From positions 2,418,001 to 2,482,000 of the forward strand of contig JAGTWN010000004.1 in the NCBI GenBank assembly GCA_018842655.1: a stretch of 64,000 bases of DNA. Reading direction: 5' to 3'. Positions within the stretch are counted from its first letter, which is position 1. Every line of letters starts with the position of its first letter. A program made the position numbers and the translations under genes. The notes under the pieces were generated by a model. The model worked only from the letters and a program-made list of their open reading frames with translations. It did not search any database and had not been told where the DNA came from. Of the stretch, positions 38,878 through 51,516 are shown piece after piece. The DNA comes from Candidatus Pantoea haifensis. GTDB lineage: Bacteria; Pseudomonadota; Gammaproteobacteria; Enterobacterales; Enterobacteriaceae.

Positions 38878-39669
38878 TCAGTGTTCTTTATGATAAACAA
38901 CATCCTCATCCCCATCAGAAAAGCGATCAAATGTTTTATATGTTGCCGTATCGAATAACGATATTGCTTCAACTTCTTCCATAGGGATAACGTGTCTGAA
39001 ATGCTGTAAATTTAAAGGGATTGAGTCAGGTGTAATATTTTCGCTTAAATAGAGTTCATAATAACGGTGTTGCTCATGATACCTGAGCGTATCTTTATCT
39101 CGATAACCGCTAATATATGGAATGATTGCGAGATGTTGAGTATGGGAATTTTCAATGCGAGGCGCGGCAACATAGCCTATGTAGACTTTTCTGGACTTTA
39201 GCGTGACAAAAATAAGCTTATCTTCGTCAATAGCCTGAACAAGCAAGGATTCAATCCCATCCTGCGCAGCCATCTCCCGATACATCGCCTGTCTTTTATT
39301 TTCATCTTCTAACTCTTTTCTGGCTTTATTCCCTGCTTCATAAGCGATAAAGACTGCGAGTAATAAAGAGATCCAGACAAAAACAGGGTAAGACATTATT
39401 TTTTCATTCAAAAGCCACAGATGTATATCTGAGTGCAATCTGGGCCAGATAAAACCTAATAAATTTATAATGCCGCTCAGGAAAAACAAGAAAATGAAAA
39501 TAACGATGCCCAGCAGGAACCCCTGAACAGCAAACTTACATCCATGCATCGCAACATAAAAGTAGGCGTTCCAGCCATCTGTGCGTTCCTGACGTATGCG
39601 GGAGGGGTAATGATTTTCTGTATACCAGAATCCACAGACCAACACGACCATGATCACTAAAGGTCCCAT
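38878..39669 (-). CDS. predicted membrane protein of unknown function
   Basis: 263 residues. Three hydrophobic helices are visible: residues 1-14 (MGPLVIMVVLVCGFWY), about 47-73 (FLLGIVIFIFLFFLSGIINL) and about 91-110 (YPVFVWISLLLAVFIAYEAG). The remaining 150 residues are charged and presumably cytoplasmic, with no recognised domain (KLIFVTLKSRKVYIGYVAA, then PMEEVEAISLFD). It follows a small gene by 9 bp on the same strand and is outside the island, directly right of attR. I do not recognise a family. Confidence 0.72.
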   Translation of the reverse strand: MGPLVIMVVLVCGFWYTENHYPSRIRQERTDGWNAYFYVAMHGCKFAVQGFLLGIVIFIFLFFLSGIINLLGFIWPRLHSDIHLWLLNEKIMSYPVFVWISLLLAVFIAYEAGNKARKELEDENKRQAMYREMAAQDGIESLLVQAIDEDKLIFVTLKSRKVYIGYVAAPRIENSHTQHLAIIPYISGYRDKDTLRYHEQHRYYELYLSENITPDSIPLNLQHFRHVIPMEEVEAISLFDTATYKTFDRFSDGDEDVVYHKEH

Positions 39670-39678
39670 GCCGTTTCC

Positions 39679-39885
39679 TTAGCCTTTTGACGCTAATTCT
39701 TCCATACGTGCGCGCATAGATTCACGAACTTGTTTGTTGCTCATGTTTAACGTGGCGGCGCCATTCGCATCGGTAGTAATTTTACTGCTATCAGACTGCT
39801 GAATGTTTTTTTGTACTATTTGCTGCATGAATTTACCTGGCACAGCTAAAACATGCTTCACACTACGTTGGAAAAGTCGTGTCAT
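39679..39885 (-). CDS. small conserved-looking protein of unknown function
   Basis: 68 residues (MTRLFQRSVKHVLAVPGKFM at the start, RARMEELASKG at the end), hydrophilic, no membrane helix. It has a very strong ribosome-binding site (AGGAGGAGAG directly before the ATG, spacing about 1-5 bp) and a 9-bp gap to the membrane-protein gene, so the two form an operon. Codon use is ordinary. The function is unknown. Between it and malT (39886-40018) no feature is seen. Confidence 0.6.
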   Translation of the reverse strand: MTRLFQRSVKHVLAVPGKFMQQIVQKNIQQSDSSKITTDANGAATLNMSNKQVRESMRARMEELASKG

Positions 39886-40018
39886 CTCTCCTCCTGACTC
39901 ACCTTTACCGACTGACTGTCAGACTGTAAATAAGCTGTATATAAACACAGACAAACGCGATTGTCGCGCATTATCTAGTCAAGTATGGCTGACAAACGGC
40001 AACGTTGAGAGACAACAC

Positions 40019-42719
40019 TCAAACATATCCCATCATCCTCAGCAGTGATTGCGCCTGATTCATTGCTGCGGCACGATGTGTCACGCCCAGCTTTTGGTAA
40101 AGGTTGCGAATGTGCGTTTTGATGGTGGTTGCCGCTACCGCCAGCTCACCAGCGATCTGGTCGTTGCTGTAACCCGAGTAGATCAGCCCCAGCACCTGCC
40201 ATTCGCGCTGGGTTAGTGGACTGGTGCGAATCAGTTCTGGCACATCAGGATGATTAATCAGGCGATTAACGAAACCTTCGTCGAAATGCGCAAACTTGTG
40301 ACGGTGATGTTTGTTAATTTCACGCAGGATGCGCTGGGCCCGGTGGTTATCCAGCTCGCTCAGAATATTAATCTGGATAAGCTGACGCAGCTGCTGCGCC
40401 ATCATCTCGCCTTCAATGACAAAATGTGAAATAAAACCGGTGCTGCGTCCCAGCTTCAACGCCTCAATAAGCGTGCGTTGCGCCTCTGCTTTGCGATCGG
40501 TTTGCCAGTAGATTTGATTTAACAAAAGCAGGTTGCGGTTTAGATCACTCATCAGTCGCAGCGCCCTGGCATTGTCATTCAATTCTTCCAGCACCACTTC
40601 CGCCTGGTTGAGATCGCCAAGCAAAATCTGCGCACGCGCAATATTGCGCCACTGCCCTTGCAGAAAATGGTTGTTAGCGAAGGCGGGTTTGGCTGTTTGC
40701 CGCATCCAGTTAGCAGCACTTTGTGCATCGCCAGTCATCTGCCAGTAGATAATGCGCACCTTGTCGGCATTTGCGATCCAGTCGCTGTGCCAACTGCCGT
40801 TGTTTAACAAATTTTCCAGTCGACTCAGGAAGCTGCGAGCATTATCCAGATTGCCGCGCGCCAAAGAACACTGCACCAGCAGCCCGAGACACTGAATCTG
40901 CTGCTGCGGCTGATAACCCGCTAACACGCGCATGCCTTCACGTGCCGCCTGCTCCGCTTCGTCGAGCCTGCCCCAGGCCCACAACAGCTGTGCGCGAATA
41001 CGCAGCAAAAATTCATGCAGCGGAAACTGCGCTAAATGCTGCTCTTTAACCAGCAAAAACGCCCGATCCTGCGTCTCGTACGCCGCTTGTAAAAAACCCT
41101 GAGCGAAAAGAATTTCACTCTGCTGAATCAGGCTCCAGAGCGCGTAATGCCAGGCTTCGTTGCAGCGTGCCATCTGTTCGGTTTGACGCATCAGCTGCAG
41201 GGAATTGGCCAAATCGCCTTTGCAGTGCATCACTTCACCGTGTACCGAAGTCGCAACAATGCGGCTGTAGTAACAGTGAGTCGGCAGGGTATCAAGCGCC
41301 ACTCTGGCCAGTCGCTCCGCCTCTTCGGTGTCACCATCGTTAATCGCCACCTGCGCACGCAGCGCATTAAACTCCCCGTGCAGCGCCTCATCAATATCGC
41401 AGCGACACGCCTGTTCAAATCGCATCAGCAAATTGTTTACTTCAGAATAGCGATGCTGGCTTTGCATCAGCCAGGCCTGTAGCAACACCAGTCGGGAATT
41501 CTCGACTAATGTCTCCCACGGCAACGCCTTAAGTGAGGCCTCTAACAGCACCAGTTCGCTCTGATTGAACAACGTCCACGCATGTTTTAGCAGCACATCC
41601 CGTAACATCAGAGCATCGCCGGAGGCGAGCGCATGGTGAATCGCCTCACCGGGAAACCCTTGCGCCATCCAGCTTTCTGCTGCCGCACGGTGTATGGCGG
41701 GCAACTCTGCCGCCAACTCCCACTGGCAACGCAGACGCAAAAAATTGCCAAAAAGCGGGTGATAGCTGAACCAGCGACCTGAATCGTCCATGCGCTGTAA
41801 AAACAGCCCCTGGCGTTCGATCTCTTCCAGCCGCATTTGCCCGTTCTCTTCACGGGTAACACAGGTAATTAGCGCGTCGTTCATTGATCGCAACAGCGCA
41901 CTTTTTAACAGGAAATGGCGCGTCGGCAAATCGACGTTATCCAGCACTTCTTCCACCAGATAATCAGAAAGATGGCTGGCGTTAATACCGGAAAGCCGGC
42001 GCGCTGAGTGCTGGGCTGAAGTGGCACCCTGGCGTGCAGAGAGCGCAATCAGCTGAAGCGCCGTTACCCAGCCCGCGACGTCGTCGCACAGGCGGCCGCT
42101 CTCTTCTGTTTCCAGTGGTGAAGCCAGACGATGATCGAAAAACAGTTTTGCTTCCTGATGCGTAAATGCCAGCTGCTGGCTGCCCAGCTCAATCAACTGT
42201 TCGCGCACGCGCAAGTTGGCAATGCCTAATTGCGGCAGATTACGCGACAGTAAAATGAGCGTGATGTTTTCCGGTTGATGGCGTAAAAAAAGCGCATCGC
42301 TTCATGAATCGCGGGATTACTGATGAGATGGTAATCGTCAATAATCAGCCAGAGCGGTAGCTTCCACTCCGCCAGCTCAACGAACAGTTGGGAAAAAGCG
42401 CGGACAAACTGACATATTGACGTTTCTGCGCCAGGGCTTCGCTACGTACACACCCGCCATTGCTGGCCTGCTGTATAGCGGCAATCAGGTAATCAGCAAA
42501 GCGTTCAGGCTGATTATCCCCTTCGTCGAGTGAATACCAACCCAAATTTGTCTTGCCCGCTGCCCATTGTGATACCAGCGTGGTTTTACCATAGCCCGCC
42601 GGACTGGTGACTAACACCAACCGGTAGTTACCGGATACAGTCAGCTTCTGTAACAAGCGTTCACGTACAACGGTACCATCAAGGCGCACGGGGCGGCTGA
42701 GTTTGGAGGGTATTAACAT
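40019..42719 (-). CDS. malT: transcriptional activator of the maltose regulon, two frame breaks
   Basis: ATP- and maltotriose-dependent activator of all mal operons. The N-terminal STAND ATPase domain has Walker [11 protein letters not shown] (near residues 39-48) and, after repair, the [11 protein letters not shown] region. The middle is made of helical (TPR-like) repeats that bind maltotriose, and the C-terminus carries the LuxR helix-turn-helix [20 protein letters not shown] with [17 protein letters not shown]. Breaks: one A missing on the plus strand in 42393-42397 and one in 42285-42291 (T-runs on the coding strand). Repaired length is 900 residues against 901 in E. coli. It is divergent from malP. 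Confidence 0.94.
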
Positions 42720-42967
42720 AGGCGTTCGTATCTCCAGAAAGGGTTATACCTCTGTGCTTTCATGCTGCAAATACGTTGGCTGCGCTTGCTTATCGCAACG
42801 CGAATTGTTTGGGCATCGCGCATCATTTTTTACGCTTCGTAATTAATATTCACACAACTTCAGACATTCACGCGCCGAAAGCAAGCGAACCCATGAAGCA
42901 ATCCTTACAAAGCTCGACGTAATCACATTCCTGCGCCGCTTTCAGAAAAACTTTAACGTTCTCCACC

Positions 42968-43005
42968 CTGCTCCTCCTCCTGGTGAAATTAGCGACGGGA
43001 TGAAG
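42968..43005. promoter_or_regulatory. possible MalT boxes upstream of malP
   Basis: In the 351-bp malT-malP gap the purine-rich minus-strand CCAGGAGGAGGAGC (42970-42983) and plus-strand CGGGATGAAG (42996-43005) resemble the GGGGA(T/G)GAGG box. No perfect copy is present. The gap contains no gene; a short minus-strand ORF (42868-43071) is considered spurious. Confidence 0.4.
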
Positions 43006-43070
43006 AGAGCCAGCACCTGGACGGGCAAACTGGATCGCTATCCGATTACCGCTCTGACAGGAAATATTCA

Positions 43071-45467
43071 ATGACAGAATTCAATCTTCCACGCTTTAAC
43101 GATGCCCTGACGCGTCAGTGGCAACGCTTTGGCTTGCGCGATGCGCGTGAAATGACGCAATCGCAGTGGTGGCAGGCAATCAGCGGCGCGTTGGCCGATA
43201 TGCTGGCAGCGCAACCTGTCGCGCCAGCAACTGCGCCGCTGCGGCACGTCAATTACCTTTCAATGGAATTTTTGACTGGCCGCCTGACCGGCAATAATTT
43301 GCTCAATCTTGGCTGGTATAACGCGGTTAACGATGCGCTCGCCACCTGGGATGTGACACTGAGCGAGGTGCTGGAGCGTGAAACCGATCCCGCGCTCGGT
43401 AATGGCGGGCTTGGTCGTCTGGCAGCCTGCTTTCTCGATTCGATGGCAACCGTGGGTCAGCCCGCAACCGGCTACGGTCTCAATTATCAATATGGCCTGT
43501 TCCGGCAGCGTTTCGTTGAGGGTGCGCAGCACGAAACACCTGATAACTGGCAGCGCGAATCTTATCCGTGGTTTAACCACAATGCCGCGTTAAATGTGCA
43601 GGTGGGCCTCGGCGGCAAAGTGTTCAATGAAGAGGGCCGCTCACGCTGGCAGCCCGCTTTTATTTTACAGGGGGAAGCCTGGGATCTGCCGGTGGTCGGC
43701 TATCAAAATGGCGTGACTCAGCCGCTGCGTCTCTGGCAGGCCAGACATGCGCAGCCGTTTAATCTCGATCGTTTTAATGACGGGGATTTCCTGCGTGCTG
43801 AACAGCAAGGCATTGATGCTGAAAAACTCACTAAAGTGCTCTACCCCAACGACAACCACCAGGCGGGTAAAAAGCTGCGTCTGATGCAGCAATATTTTCA
43901 GTGTGCCTGCGCATTAGCCGATATTCTGCGCCGTCATCATCAGGCCGGACGCACCATTGAGACTCTGCCCGACCACGAAGTGATCCAGCTAAATGATACT
44001 CATCCGACGCTGGCCATTCCTGAGCTGCTGCGCCTGCTGATTGATGAGCACGACATGAGCTGGGAAAAGGCCTGGCAAATCACCCAACGCACCTTCGCTT
44101 ACACCAACCATACGCTGATGCCAGAGGCGCTGGAGTGTTGGGATGTGCGCATGGTACGCAGCCTGTTGCCGCGCCACATGATGATTATTAATCTCCTGAA
44201 TGCGCAGCTAAAACAGCAGGTGGTGGCAGAATGGCCGGGCGATGAGGCGAAATGGGCCAAACTGGCGCTGGTGCATAACCATCAGTTACGCATGGCGAAC
44301 CTGTGCGTTACCGCGGGTTTTGCGGTTAACGGTGTGGCTGCGCTGCACTCCAGACTGGTGGTGCAGGATCTCTTCCCTGAATATCATCAGCTTTGGCCGC
44401 AGAAGTTTCATAACGTCACTAACGGTATTACGCCACGTCGCTGGATTAATCAGTGTAATCCAGCCCTGGCAGCGTTAATCGATAAAACCTTACAGAAACC
44501 CTGGCTGAACAACCTGGATGCGCTGCAGGAGCTGGAGCAGTACGCCGACGATGCCGCGTTCCGCGCTGAGTATCGGGCGATTAAGCAACACAATAAGCTT
44601 GAGCTGGCGCGCTGGGTTGCCACGCGCACCGGCATTCATATCGATCCCAGTGCGTTGTTTGATGTGCAGATTAAGCGCCTGCATGAGTACAAGCGTCAGC
44701 ACCTGACGCTGCTGCATATTATCGCGCTGTGGCAAACTCTCGTCAGCGATCCGCAGGCTAACCGCGTGCCGCGCGTCGTGATCTTCGGCGCTAAAGCGGC
44801 GCCGGGCTACTCGCTGGCTAAAAATATTATTTATGCGATCAACAAGGTGGCAGAAACCATTAACCAGGATCCGCGCGTAGGCGATCGTTTAAAAGTCGTT
44901 TTTGTGCCTGACTACAACGTCTCCGTGGCTGAACGGCTGATCCCGGCAGCCGATCTTTCTGAACAAATATCTACCGCCGGTAAAGAAGCCTCTGGCACCG
45001 GCAACATGAAGCTGGCGCTGAATGGTGCACTGACCATCGGCACACTGGACGGCGCAAACGTTGAGATTGCCGGGCAGGTGGGCAGCGAAAATATCTTTAT
45101 TTTTGGTCATACCGTGGAGCAAGTCTGTGCGCTGAAAGCCGACGGCTATGCGCCGCTGGCGTGGCGCAAAAAAGACAAGCAGCTGCATCAGGTGCTTCAG
45201 GCGCTGGAGGATGGCACATTCAGTGACGGCGACACCACCGCGTTCGACGCATTGCTGCACAGCCTTGGCCCCAAAGGGGGTGATCCCTATCTGGTGCTGG
45301 CTGATTTCCGGCCCTATTTAGAGGCGCAAGCGCAGGCCGAAGCCCTGTGGAGCGATGAAGAAGCCTGGACACGCGCCGCGATCCTGAATACCGCACGTTG
45401 CGGCATGTTTAGTTCCGATCGCGCTATTCGCGACTATCAGCAACGTATCTGGCAGGCAGCGCGCTGA
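43071..45467 (+). CDS. malP: maltodextrin phosphorylase
   Basis: 798 residues; phosphorolyses maltodextrins to glucose 1-phosphate. The PLP-lysine block is [20 protein letters not shown] with the lysine in GNMKL, followed by LDGANVEI. N-terminal [17 protein letters not shown] and [20 protein letters not shown] are typical of the glycogen phosphorylase family without the N-terminal phosphorylation tail. ATG 43071 follows AGGAAAT. The malQ start is 8 bp after its stop, so malPQ form an operon, under MalT. Confidence 0.97.
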   Translation: MTEFNLPRFNDALTRQWQRFGLRDAREMTQSQWWQAISGALADMLAAQPVAPATAPLRHVNYLSMEFLTGRLTGNNLLNLGWYNAVNDALATWDVTLSEVLERETDPALGNGGLGRLAACFLDSMATVGQPATGYGLNYQYGLFRQRFVEGAQHETPDNWQRESYPWFNHNAALNVQVGLGGKVFNEEGRSRWQPAFILQGEAWDLPVVGYQNGVTQPLRLWQARHAQPFNLDRFNDGDFLRAEQQGIDAEKLTKVLYPNDNHQAGKKLRLMQQYFQCACALADILRRHHQAGRTIETLPDHEVIQLNDTHPTLAIPELLRLLIDEHDMSWEKAWQITQRTFAYTNHTLMPEALECWDVRMVRSLLPRHMMIINLLNAQLKQQVVAEWPGDEAKWAKLALVHNHQLRMANLCVTAGFAVNGVAALHSRLVVQDLFPEYHQLWPQKFHNVTNGITPRRWINQCNPALAALIDKTLQKPWLNNLDALQELEQYADDAAFRAEYRAIKQHNKLELARWVATRTGIHIDPSALFDVQIKRLHEYKRQHLTLLHIIALWQTLVSDPQANRVPRVVIFGAKAAPGYSLAKNIIYAINKVAETINQDPRVGDRLKVVFVPDYNVSVAERLIPAADLSEQISTAGKEASGTGNMKLALNGALTIGTLDGANVEIAGQVGSENIFIFGHTVEQVCALKADGYAPLAWRKKDKQLHQVLQALEDGTFSDGDTTAFDALLHSLGPKGGDPYLVLADFRPYLEAQAQAEALWSDEEAWTRAAILNTARCGMFSSDRAIRDYQQRIWQAAR

Positions 45468-45475
45468 GGAACGCC

Positions 45476-47536
45476 ATGAAACCTAAAAACCATCTGGATA
45501 ACATTGCTGCCTCGGGTATCGCAGCCGATTATATTAATGCTCACGGCGAGCCGCAGGCTATTTCTCTTCTTACCCGTCAGCGTTTGCTGGCGGCCATGCG
45601 GCCATCGTCAGGGGTGGCGACGCCACTGCCACCGGTAGTGATTTTTCGTCACCGTCAGCCGCTGATTTTGACACCGAAGATCGCTGCACAGACGCGCTGG
45701 CAGCTGGTGAGCGAAGCGGGAAAAACTGGTCTGGTCAATGTTTAATGGATGAGTCGCTGCATTTGCCGCGCCTGCCGGAAGGGTATCATCAGCTCACTCT
45801 GCATCAGGATGACCAGCAGTGGCATTGCCGCATTATTGTGGCACCGACGCGCTGCTACGAACCGCCTGCGCTGCTGGCCGGTAAATCGTTATGGGGCGCC
45901 TGCGTCCAGCTCTATACGCTGCGATCGACGCATAACTGGGGCATAGGTGACTTTGGCGATCTGCAACAAATGCTGCAGGAGATTGCACAGCGTGGCGGTG
46001 CTTTTATTGGTCTTAACCCGGTGCATGCGCTTTTCCCCGCTGACCCGGAAAGTGCCAGCCCGTACAGTCCCTCTTCGCGGCGCTGGCTCAACATTCTCTA
46101 TATCAACGTGGCGGCCGTAACAGATTTTCAGCAATCGGATGAGGCCCAGGCCTGGTGGCGATCACCCGCAACGCAGCAGGCACTGGAGGCAGCACGTGCC
46201 AGCGAGTGGGTCGATTATACCGCCGTTACCCGGCTGAAGCTGGAGGCACTGCGCCTGGCGTGGCCAGGGTTTAAGCTGCGTGCAGCGGAAGACGAAGAGG
46301 TGTGTGCCTTTACCGCGTTTGTCGACGAAGGCGGCACAAGCCTGCTGCATCAGGCGTTATTTGATGCGCTACACGCCAGGCTGAGCGGCGACGATCCGCT
46401 GCTATGGGGATGGCCGACCTGGCCGGAAGCGTTGCAGCACCCTGACGCGCCAGCGGTGCGCGCTTTTCATCATCAGCACGAGGATGAGGTGCGCTTTTAC
46501 CTCTGGCTTCAGTGGCTGGCTACAGAGCAGTTCGCGGCCTGCTGGCAGGTTTGCCAGCAGCAGGCAATGCCAATTGGACTCTATCGCGATCTGGCTGTCG
46601 GCGTGGCACAGGGGGCGCAGAAACCTGGAGCGAACGCGATCTCTATTGCCTGCAGGCGAGCATTGGCGCACCGCCCGATATTCTTGGTCCGCTGGGCCAG
46701 AACTGGGGCTGCCGCCGATGGATCCACACGTAATGCGTACGCAAGCTTACGATCCATGGATCGCACTGCTGCGTGCCAACATGCGTGACTGCGGCGCGCT
46801 GCGTATCGATCATGTGATGGCGCTGCTGCGCCTCTGGTGGATCCCGCGGGGTGAAAGCGCAGCCGAAGGCGCTTATGTCTCATATCCCATTGACGATCTG
46901 CTGGCGATCCTGGCGCTGGAAAGCCAGCGTCATCGCTGCATGGTAATTGGTGAAGATCTTGGCACTGTTCCCCCTGAAATCGTCAGTAAACTGCATGATG
47001 GCGGGGTTTACTCGTATAAAGTGCTCTATTTTGAACAGTGCTCAGCGCAGCATTTTCGTCAGCCCGCAGACTGGCCGCGCCAGGCGATGGCGGTCGCCAC
47101 CACGCACGATCTGCCGACATTACGCGGCTGGTGGCAAAGTGACGATCTTACGCTAGGCGAACAGCTGGGGCTTTATCCCGATAAATACGTTCTGGCCGGG
47201 CTGCATAAAGATCGACTGACCGCCAGACAGGCGCTGTTACAGAGCCTGCATCAGGCGGGCAGCCTGCCGAAACGTGCGGGAAGAGTGGCGCGCCGTAGCA
47301 TGATGAATCCTGTCCTGAACCGCGGTCTGCAACGTTATCTGGCGGACAGCAACAGCGCCCTGCTCGGCTTGCAGCCTGAAGACTGGCTGGATATGGCTGC
47401 GCCGGTTAATGTGCCGGGCACCAGCGATCAATACCGCAACTGGCGGCGTAAATTAAGCGCCCCGCTGGAGAGCATCTTTAGCGATGCAGGCATCAACACC
47501 CTGCTACGCGATCTCAATCGTCGTCGTCGCAAATAA
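45476..47536 (+). CDS. malQ: 4-alpha-glucanotransferase (amylomaltase), three frame breaks
   Basis: Disproportionates maltodextrins, releasing glucose. The start NHLDNIAASGIAADYINAHG matches MalQ. Blocks of the GH77 family are visible: LWGACVQLYTLRSTHNWGIG, PYSPSSRRWLN, LRIDHVMALLRLWW (with the catalytic Asp in RIDH), IGEDLGTVPPEIV and THDLPTLRGWW. Frame breaks, each fixed by one base in a run: A at 45721-45725 (restores SEAGKNWSGQ), G at 46611-46615 (restores AQGGAETWSERD) and G at 46705-46708 (restores NWGLPPMDPH). Repaired length is 687 residues, near 694 in E. coli. It lies 8 bp after malP. Confidence 0.93.
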
Positions 47537-47539
47537 ACA

Positions 47540-47567
47540 AAACCTCACTGCTTGCGCAGTGAGGTTT
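47540..47567. terminator. malPQ terminator (bidirectional)
   Basis: AAACCTCACTG and CAGTGAGGTTT form an 11-bp perfect stem with a short loop, 4 bp after the malQ stop. Confidence 0.9.
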
Positions 47568-47580
47568 ATTGTGTGGCAAA

Positions 47581-47605
47581 TAAAAAGGGTGCGCCGCAGC
47601 GCACC
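47581..47605 (-). terminator. malK-lamB-malM operon terminator
   Basis: On the minus strand GGTGCGC and GCGCACC pair around TGCG, followed by CTTTTTA. It ends the transcript running left from malM. Confidence 0.75.
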
Positions 47606-47638
47606 AGGTGGGGCAACATCAGCACTGTCGGGGCCGTT

Positions 47639-48565
47639 TCACCCCTTGCCTTTTACACTGCTGATAAAAACCTGACGTGCCGAGGTTGATCCCAGACGTT
47701 CTGCTTCATCCAGCAGTTTCAGCGCCTTATCAATATTGCCACGCTCAACCGCCTGTTTAATATTTTGATTAAAATAGCTTTCAGTATCGTTCAGCATCGG
47801 CTCGCGCTTCGCAGCGGGTGCGGCAGCCGGGGTGTAGCTTACCGGTGCAGAGGCAGCAGGCGTATTACCGATAGTTACCGGTCCTGGCCCTGATGAGCCG
47901 AACAGTGGCCCCACCAGAATCGATGAGCCAGAATTAGTTTTCACTTTCAGTTTTAATGTACCGTCGCTGACGTGGCGCGCCACCGGATCAGGAATATCAG
48001 GCACCGCATTGCCCGTGCCTTTTGCATAGGCTTTAGCCGGATCGAGCATGGTAGTGGTCTGGGTCAGATCCTGTTCCGTGGTAAACACCAGCAGATAGAT
48101 CTTTTGCTGCCCGAGGGCAGGCGTAAGCTTGATCACGCCTTCCAGCCGATCGGCCGACATCACGCCCGGCTGCTGGTAGGTGAAGTAGCGGCTGGGAAAC
48201 CAGGCGGCAGGCCGCATATTTTCATCCAGCACCAGGACATTCGGCGCAAATACCTGGTTGCGCTGCACTTCGCTGGTCAGCGTTAGTGTCAGCTCGCCGA
48301 TATTGGCCGGCAGGCTATAGGCGGCAACCGGCCCGGCCAGTGTGTCAGCATTCAGGCGCTGGCCGCTGTTAGCGAGTGTAGTGATCTGCGTTTTCGACGG
48401 ATCGACAGGCTGCCAGCTCAGCTGATGCAGACTGGCGGCAGGCAGTGCTGGTGCTGCAGAAAGATCTTGCGGCACCAGGTTGATCTCAGCGCGTACTGGC
48501 AGGCTTTGGCCTGCCAGCAGTGCCGCACTCAGGCAGAGCGCAGCGAAGGTTTTTGTCATTTTCAT
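47639..48565 (-). CDS. malM: maltose operon periplasmic protein MalM
   Basis: 308 residues from ATG 48565 (GAGG site 8-9 bp upstream); an upstream in-frame start would only add non-family sequence. A Sec signal peptide (MKMTKTFAALCLSAALLAG, cleavage near VRA-E) precedes the mature protein; AWFPSRYFTY and the C-terminal KQAVERGNIDKALKLLDEAE match MalM. It is periplasmic and of unknown role, last in the malK-lamB-malM operon. A 123-bp spacer before it holds a stem-loop. A Pro/Ala-rich stretch is seen near residue 250. Confidence 0.94.
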   Translation of the reverse strand: MKMTKTFAALCLSAALLAGQSLPVRAEINLVPQDLSAAPALPAASLHQLSWQPVDPSKTQITTLANSGQRLNADTLAGPVAAYSLPANIGELTLTLTSEVQRNQVFAPNVLVLDENMRPAAWFPSRYFTYQQPGVMSADRLEGVIKLTPALGQQKIYLLVFTTEQDLTQTTTMLDPAKAYAKGTGNAVPDIPDPVARHVSDGTLKLKVKTNSGSSILVGPLFGSSGPGPVTIGNTPAASAPVSYTPAAAPAAKREPMLNDTESYFNQNIKQAVERGNIDKALKLLDEAERLGSTSARQVFISSVKGKG

Positions 48566-48590
48566 TATGATTACCTCAGAAGAGCTGTCA

Positions 48591-48627
48591 GGCAGCGACG
48601 TTAGCCAGGCAATAGCGCGTCGCTGCC
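48591..48627 (-). other. stem-loop between lamB and malM
   Basis: A perfect 10-bp stem, GGCAGCGACG (48591-48600) and CGTCGCTGCC (48618-48627), with a 17-base loop. It lies in the intercistronic gap, where E. coli also has repeat elements that protect the lamB mRNA 3' end. A role as a stability or attenuation element is inferred. Confidence 0.75.
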
Positions 48628-48688
48628 GAAGTGACCTGTCAGGTGCGAAAAGCAACGACTTTCCGCCCCCTTCTTGCGTGAACGTTGT

Positions 48689-49993
<1,305 letters not shown>

Positions 49994-50031
49994 CTATCTC
50001 CTGAAGTCATTGCTTTTTTGTTTTGGCCGGG

Positions 50032-51141
50032 CTAAACACCGGGCTCCTGATGAAGCCTGCGACAGGCGCTCCCGTCCTCGCGGAACAGGTGACAACGCTC
50101 CGGCGGCAGGCCGATGCCCAATATGGCGCCCTCTTTTACCAGCACGACGTCCTCCTGGCGGTACACCAGGTTTTGACGAATGGCGGGAATCTCGATATGG
50201 ATTTGCGTTTCGTGTCCCAGCTGTTCGACCACCTGCACTTCCCCTTCAAGGGTGACGTCAGCGATCTCGCTGGAAAGAAGATGCTCGGGACGGATGCCTA
50301 ACGACATGTTGCTGCCGACCTGAACGCCCGCGCTGTCTACTGGCAGCCAGACAAGCTGCTGATTAGGCAGTCTGACCTGCACCTGATCGATAGCGGTAGC
50401 CGTGACTTTGACCGGCAAGAAATTCATTTTGGGTGAGCCGATAAAACCAGCAACGAAGCGGTTAGCGGGATAGTGGTAAAGTTCGAGTGGCTTACCGACC
50501 TGGGCCACGCGCCCGGCATCAAGCACCACGATCTTGTCTGCCAGCGTCATCGCTTCGATCTGATCGTGTGTGACGTAAATCATGGTGCGCTTCAGGCGCT
50601 TGTGCAGGCGTGAAATCTCAATGCGCATTTGCACGCGCAGCGCAGCATCAAGGTTGGAAAGCGGCTCATCCAGTAGAAAAACGCGCGGCTCTGCCACCAG
50701 CGTGCGGCCAATGGCCACGCGCTGGCGCTGTCCACCAGACAGTGCTTTGGGGCGACGATCAAGCAGATGTGCCAGTTGCAGCACCTCCGCGACCTGATTA
50801 ACCCGCTGCTGAATTTCCGCTTTTTTAGCGCCGGCCAGCTTCAGGCCAAAAGACATGTTTTCCGCAACCGACAGATGGGGATAAAGCGCATAGGACTGGA
50901 ACACCATGCCGATACCGCGCTCGGCAGGCGGCACCTCATTCATGCGCTGTTCGCCAATCAGCAGGTCTCCGCTGGTGATGGTTTCCAGGCCAGCAATCAT
51001 GCGCAGCAGCGTCGATTTCCCACAGCCCGAAGGACCGACAAACACAACAAATTCGCCTTCGGGAATATCGAGATCGATATCCTTCGATACCACCGTGTCG
51101 CCCCAGGCTTTTGTGACATTGCGTAACGTGACGCTCGCCAT
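50032..51141 (-). CDS. malK: maltose/maltodextrin ABC transporter ATPase MalK
   Basis: 369 residues from ATG 51141 ([16 protein letters not shown], as in E. coli). Walker [10 protein letters not shown] near 36-44, Q-loop [11 protein letters not shown], signature [13 protein letters not shown] near 134-146, Walker [13 protein letters not shown] near 154, switch His in [10 protein letters not shown]. The C-terminal regulatory domain (about 240-369) is that which binds MalT and EIIA-Glc in E. coli. First gene of the malK-lamB-malM operon, divergent from malEFG. The reading frame is open 20 codons upstream but without family sequence. Confidence 0.97.
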   Translation of the reverse strand: MASVTLRNVTKAWGDTVVSKDIDLDIPEGEFVVFVGPSGCGKSTLLRMIAGLETITSGDLLIGEQRMNEVPPAERGIGMVFQSYALYPHLSVAENMSFGLKLAGAKKAEIQQRVNQVAEVLQLAHLLDRRPKALSGGQRQRVAIGRTLVAEPRVFLLDEPLSNLDAALRVQMRIEISRLHKRLKRTMIYVTHDQIEAMTLADKIVVLDAGRVAQVGKPLELYHYPANRFVAGFIGSPKMNFLPVKVTATAIDQVQVRLPNQQLVWLPVDSAGVQVGSNMSLGIRPEHLLSSEIADVTLEGEVQVVEQLGHETQIHIEIPAIRQNLVYRQEDVVLVKEGAILGIGLPPERCHLFREDGSACRRLHQEPGV

Positions 51142-51228
51142 GTTCCTTTTCCTCTTAGCTAACCTGTCCTTGCCTGCGCTGTGGCAGACAGACCCCGGCA
51201 CTCACTATGGGCAAGGAGACCGCCTGTA

Positions 51229-51276
51229 ACATCCTCCGCCAGCATGCAACACGATGGGGGAGGAGGCGGGAGGAGG
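51229..51276. promoter_or_regulatory. MalT box cluster between malK and malE
   Basis: The plus strand has GGGGGAGGAGG (51256-51266) and CGGGAGGAGG (51267-51276); the minus strand has GGCGGAGGATGT (51240-51229). These match the GGGGA(T/G)GAGG MalT consensus well and lie in the divergent malK-malE region, as in E. coli. Possible CRP half-sites occur at 51311-51326 and 51390-51410 but are weak. No gene lies in 51142-51516. Confidence 0.75.
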
Positions 51277-51516
51277 AGCCTGTGCATGTGGGATAGCTCT
51301 CGGGCGGCTGAATGTGATTTTTGTGATCGCCGATCCAGATCGGAAGTGAACTTTTTATGCGCCAGCCCACGATAACGGGCTGGTTTTGCCAGTGCGATCA
51401 CAACTCATACGGCAAAGGCGTAGAGCGCAGGAGGATGAGAAGTCACAGCGGATTCGCACAATGTGGCGGACAGAGCACTCTCCGCTTCCGCGCGTTTCCG
51501 CTAAAAGGATGGATGT

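Noticed and set aside
42868-43071. Minus-strand ORF of 67 codons in the malT-malP gap
   Set aside because: No family resemblance, overlaps the malP promoter region and malP start, and has no ribosome-binding site; a chance frame.
51311-51410. CRP sites between malK and malE
   Set aside because: Only half-sites match TGTGA/TCACA; spacing and second halves are poor, so not listed as features.
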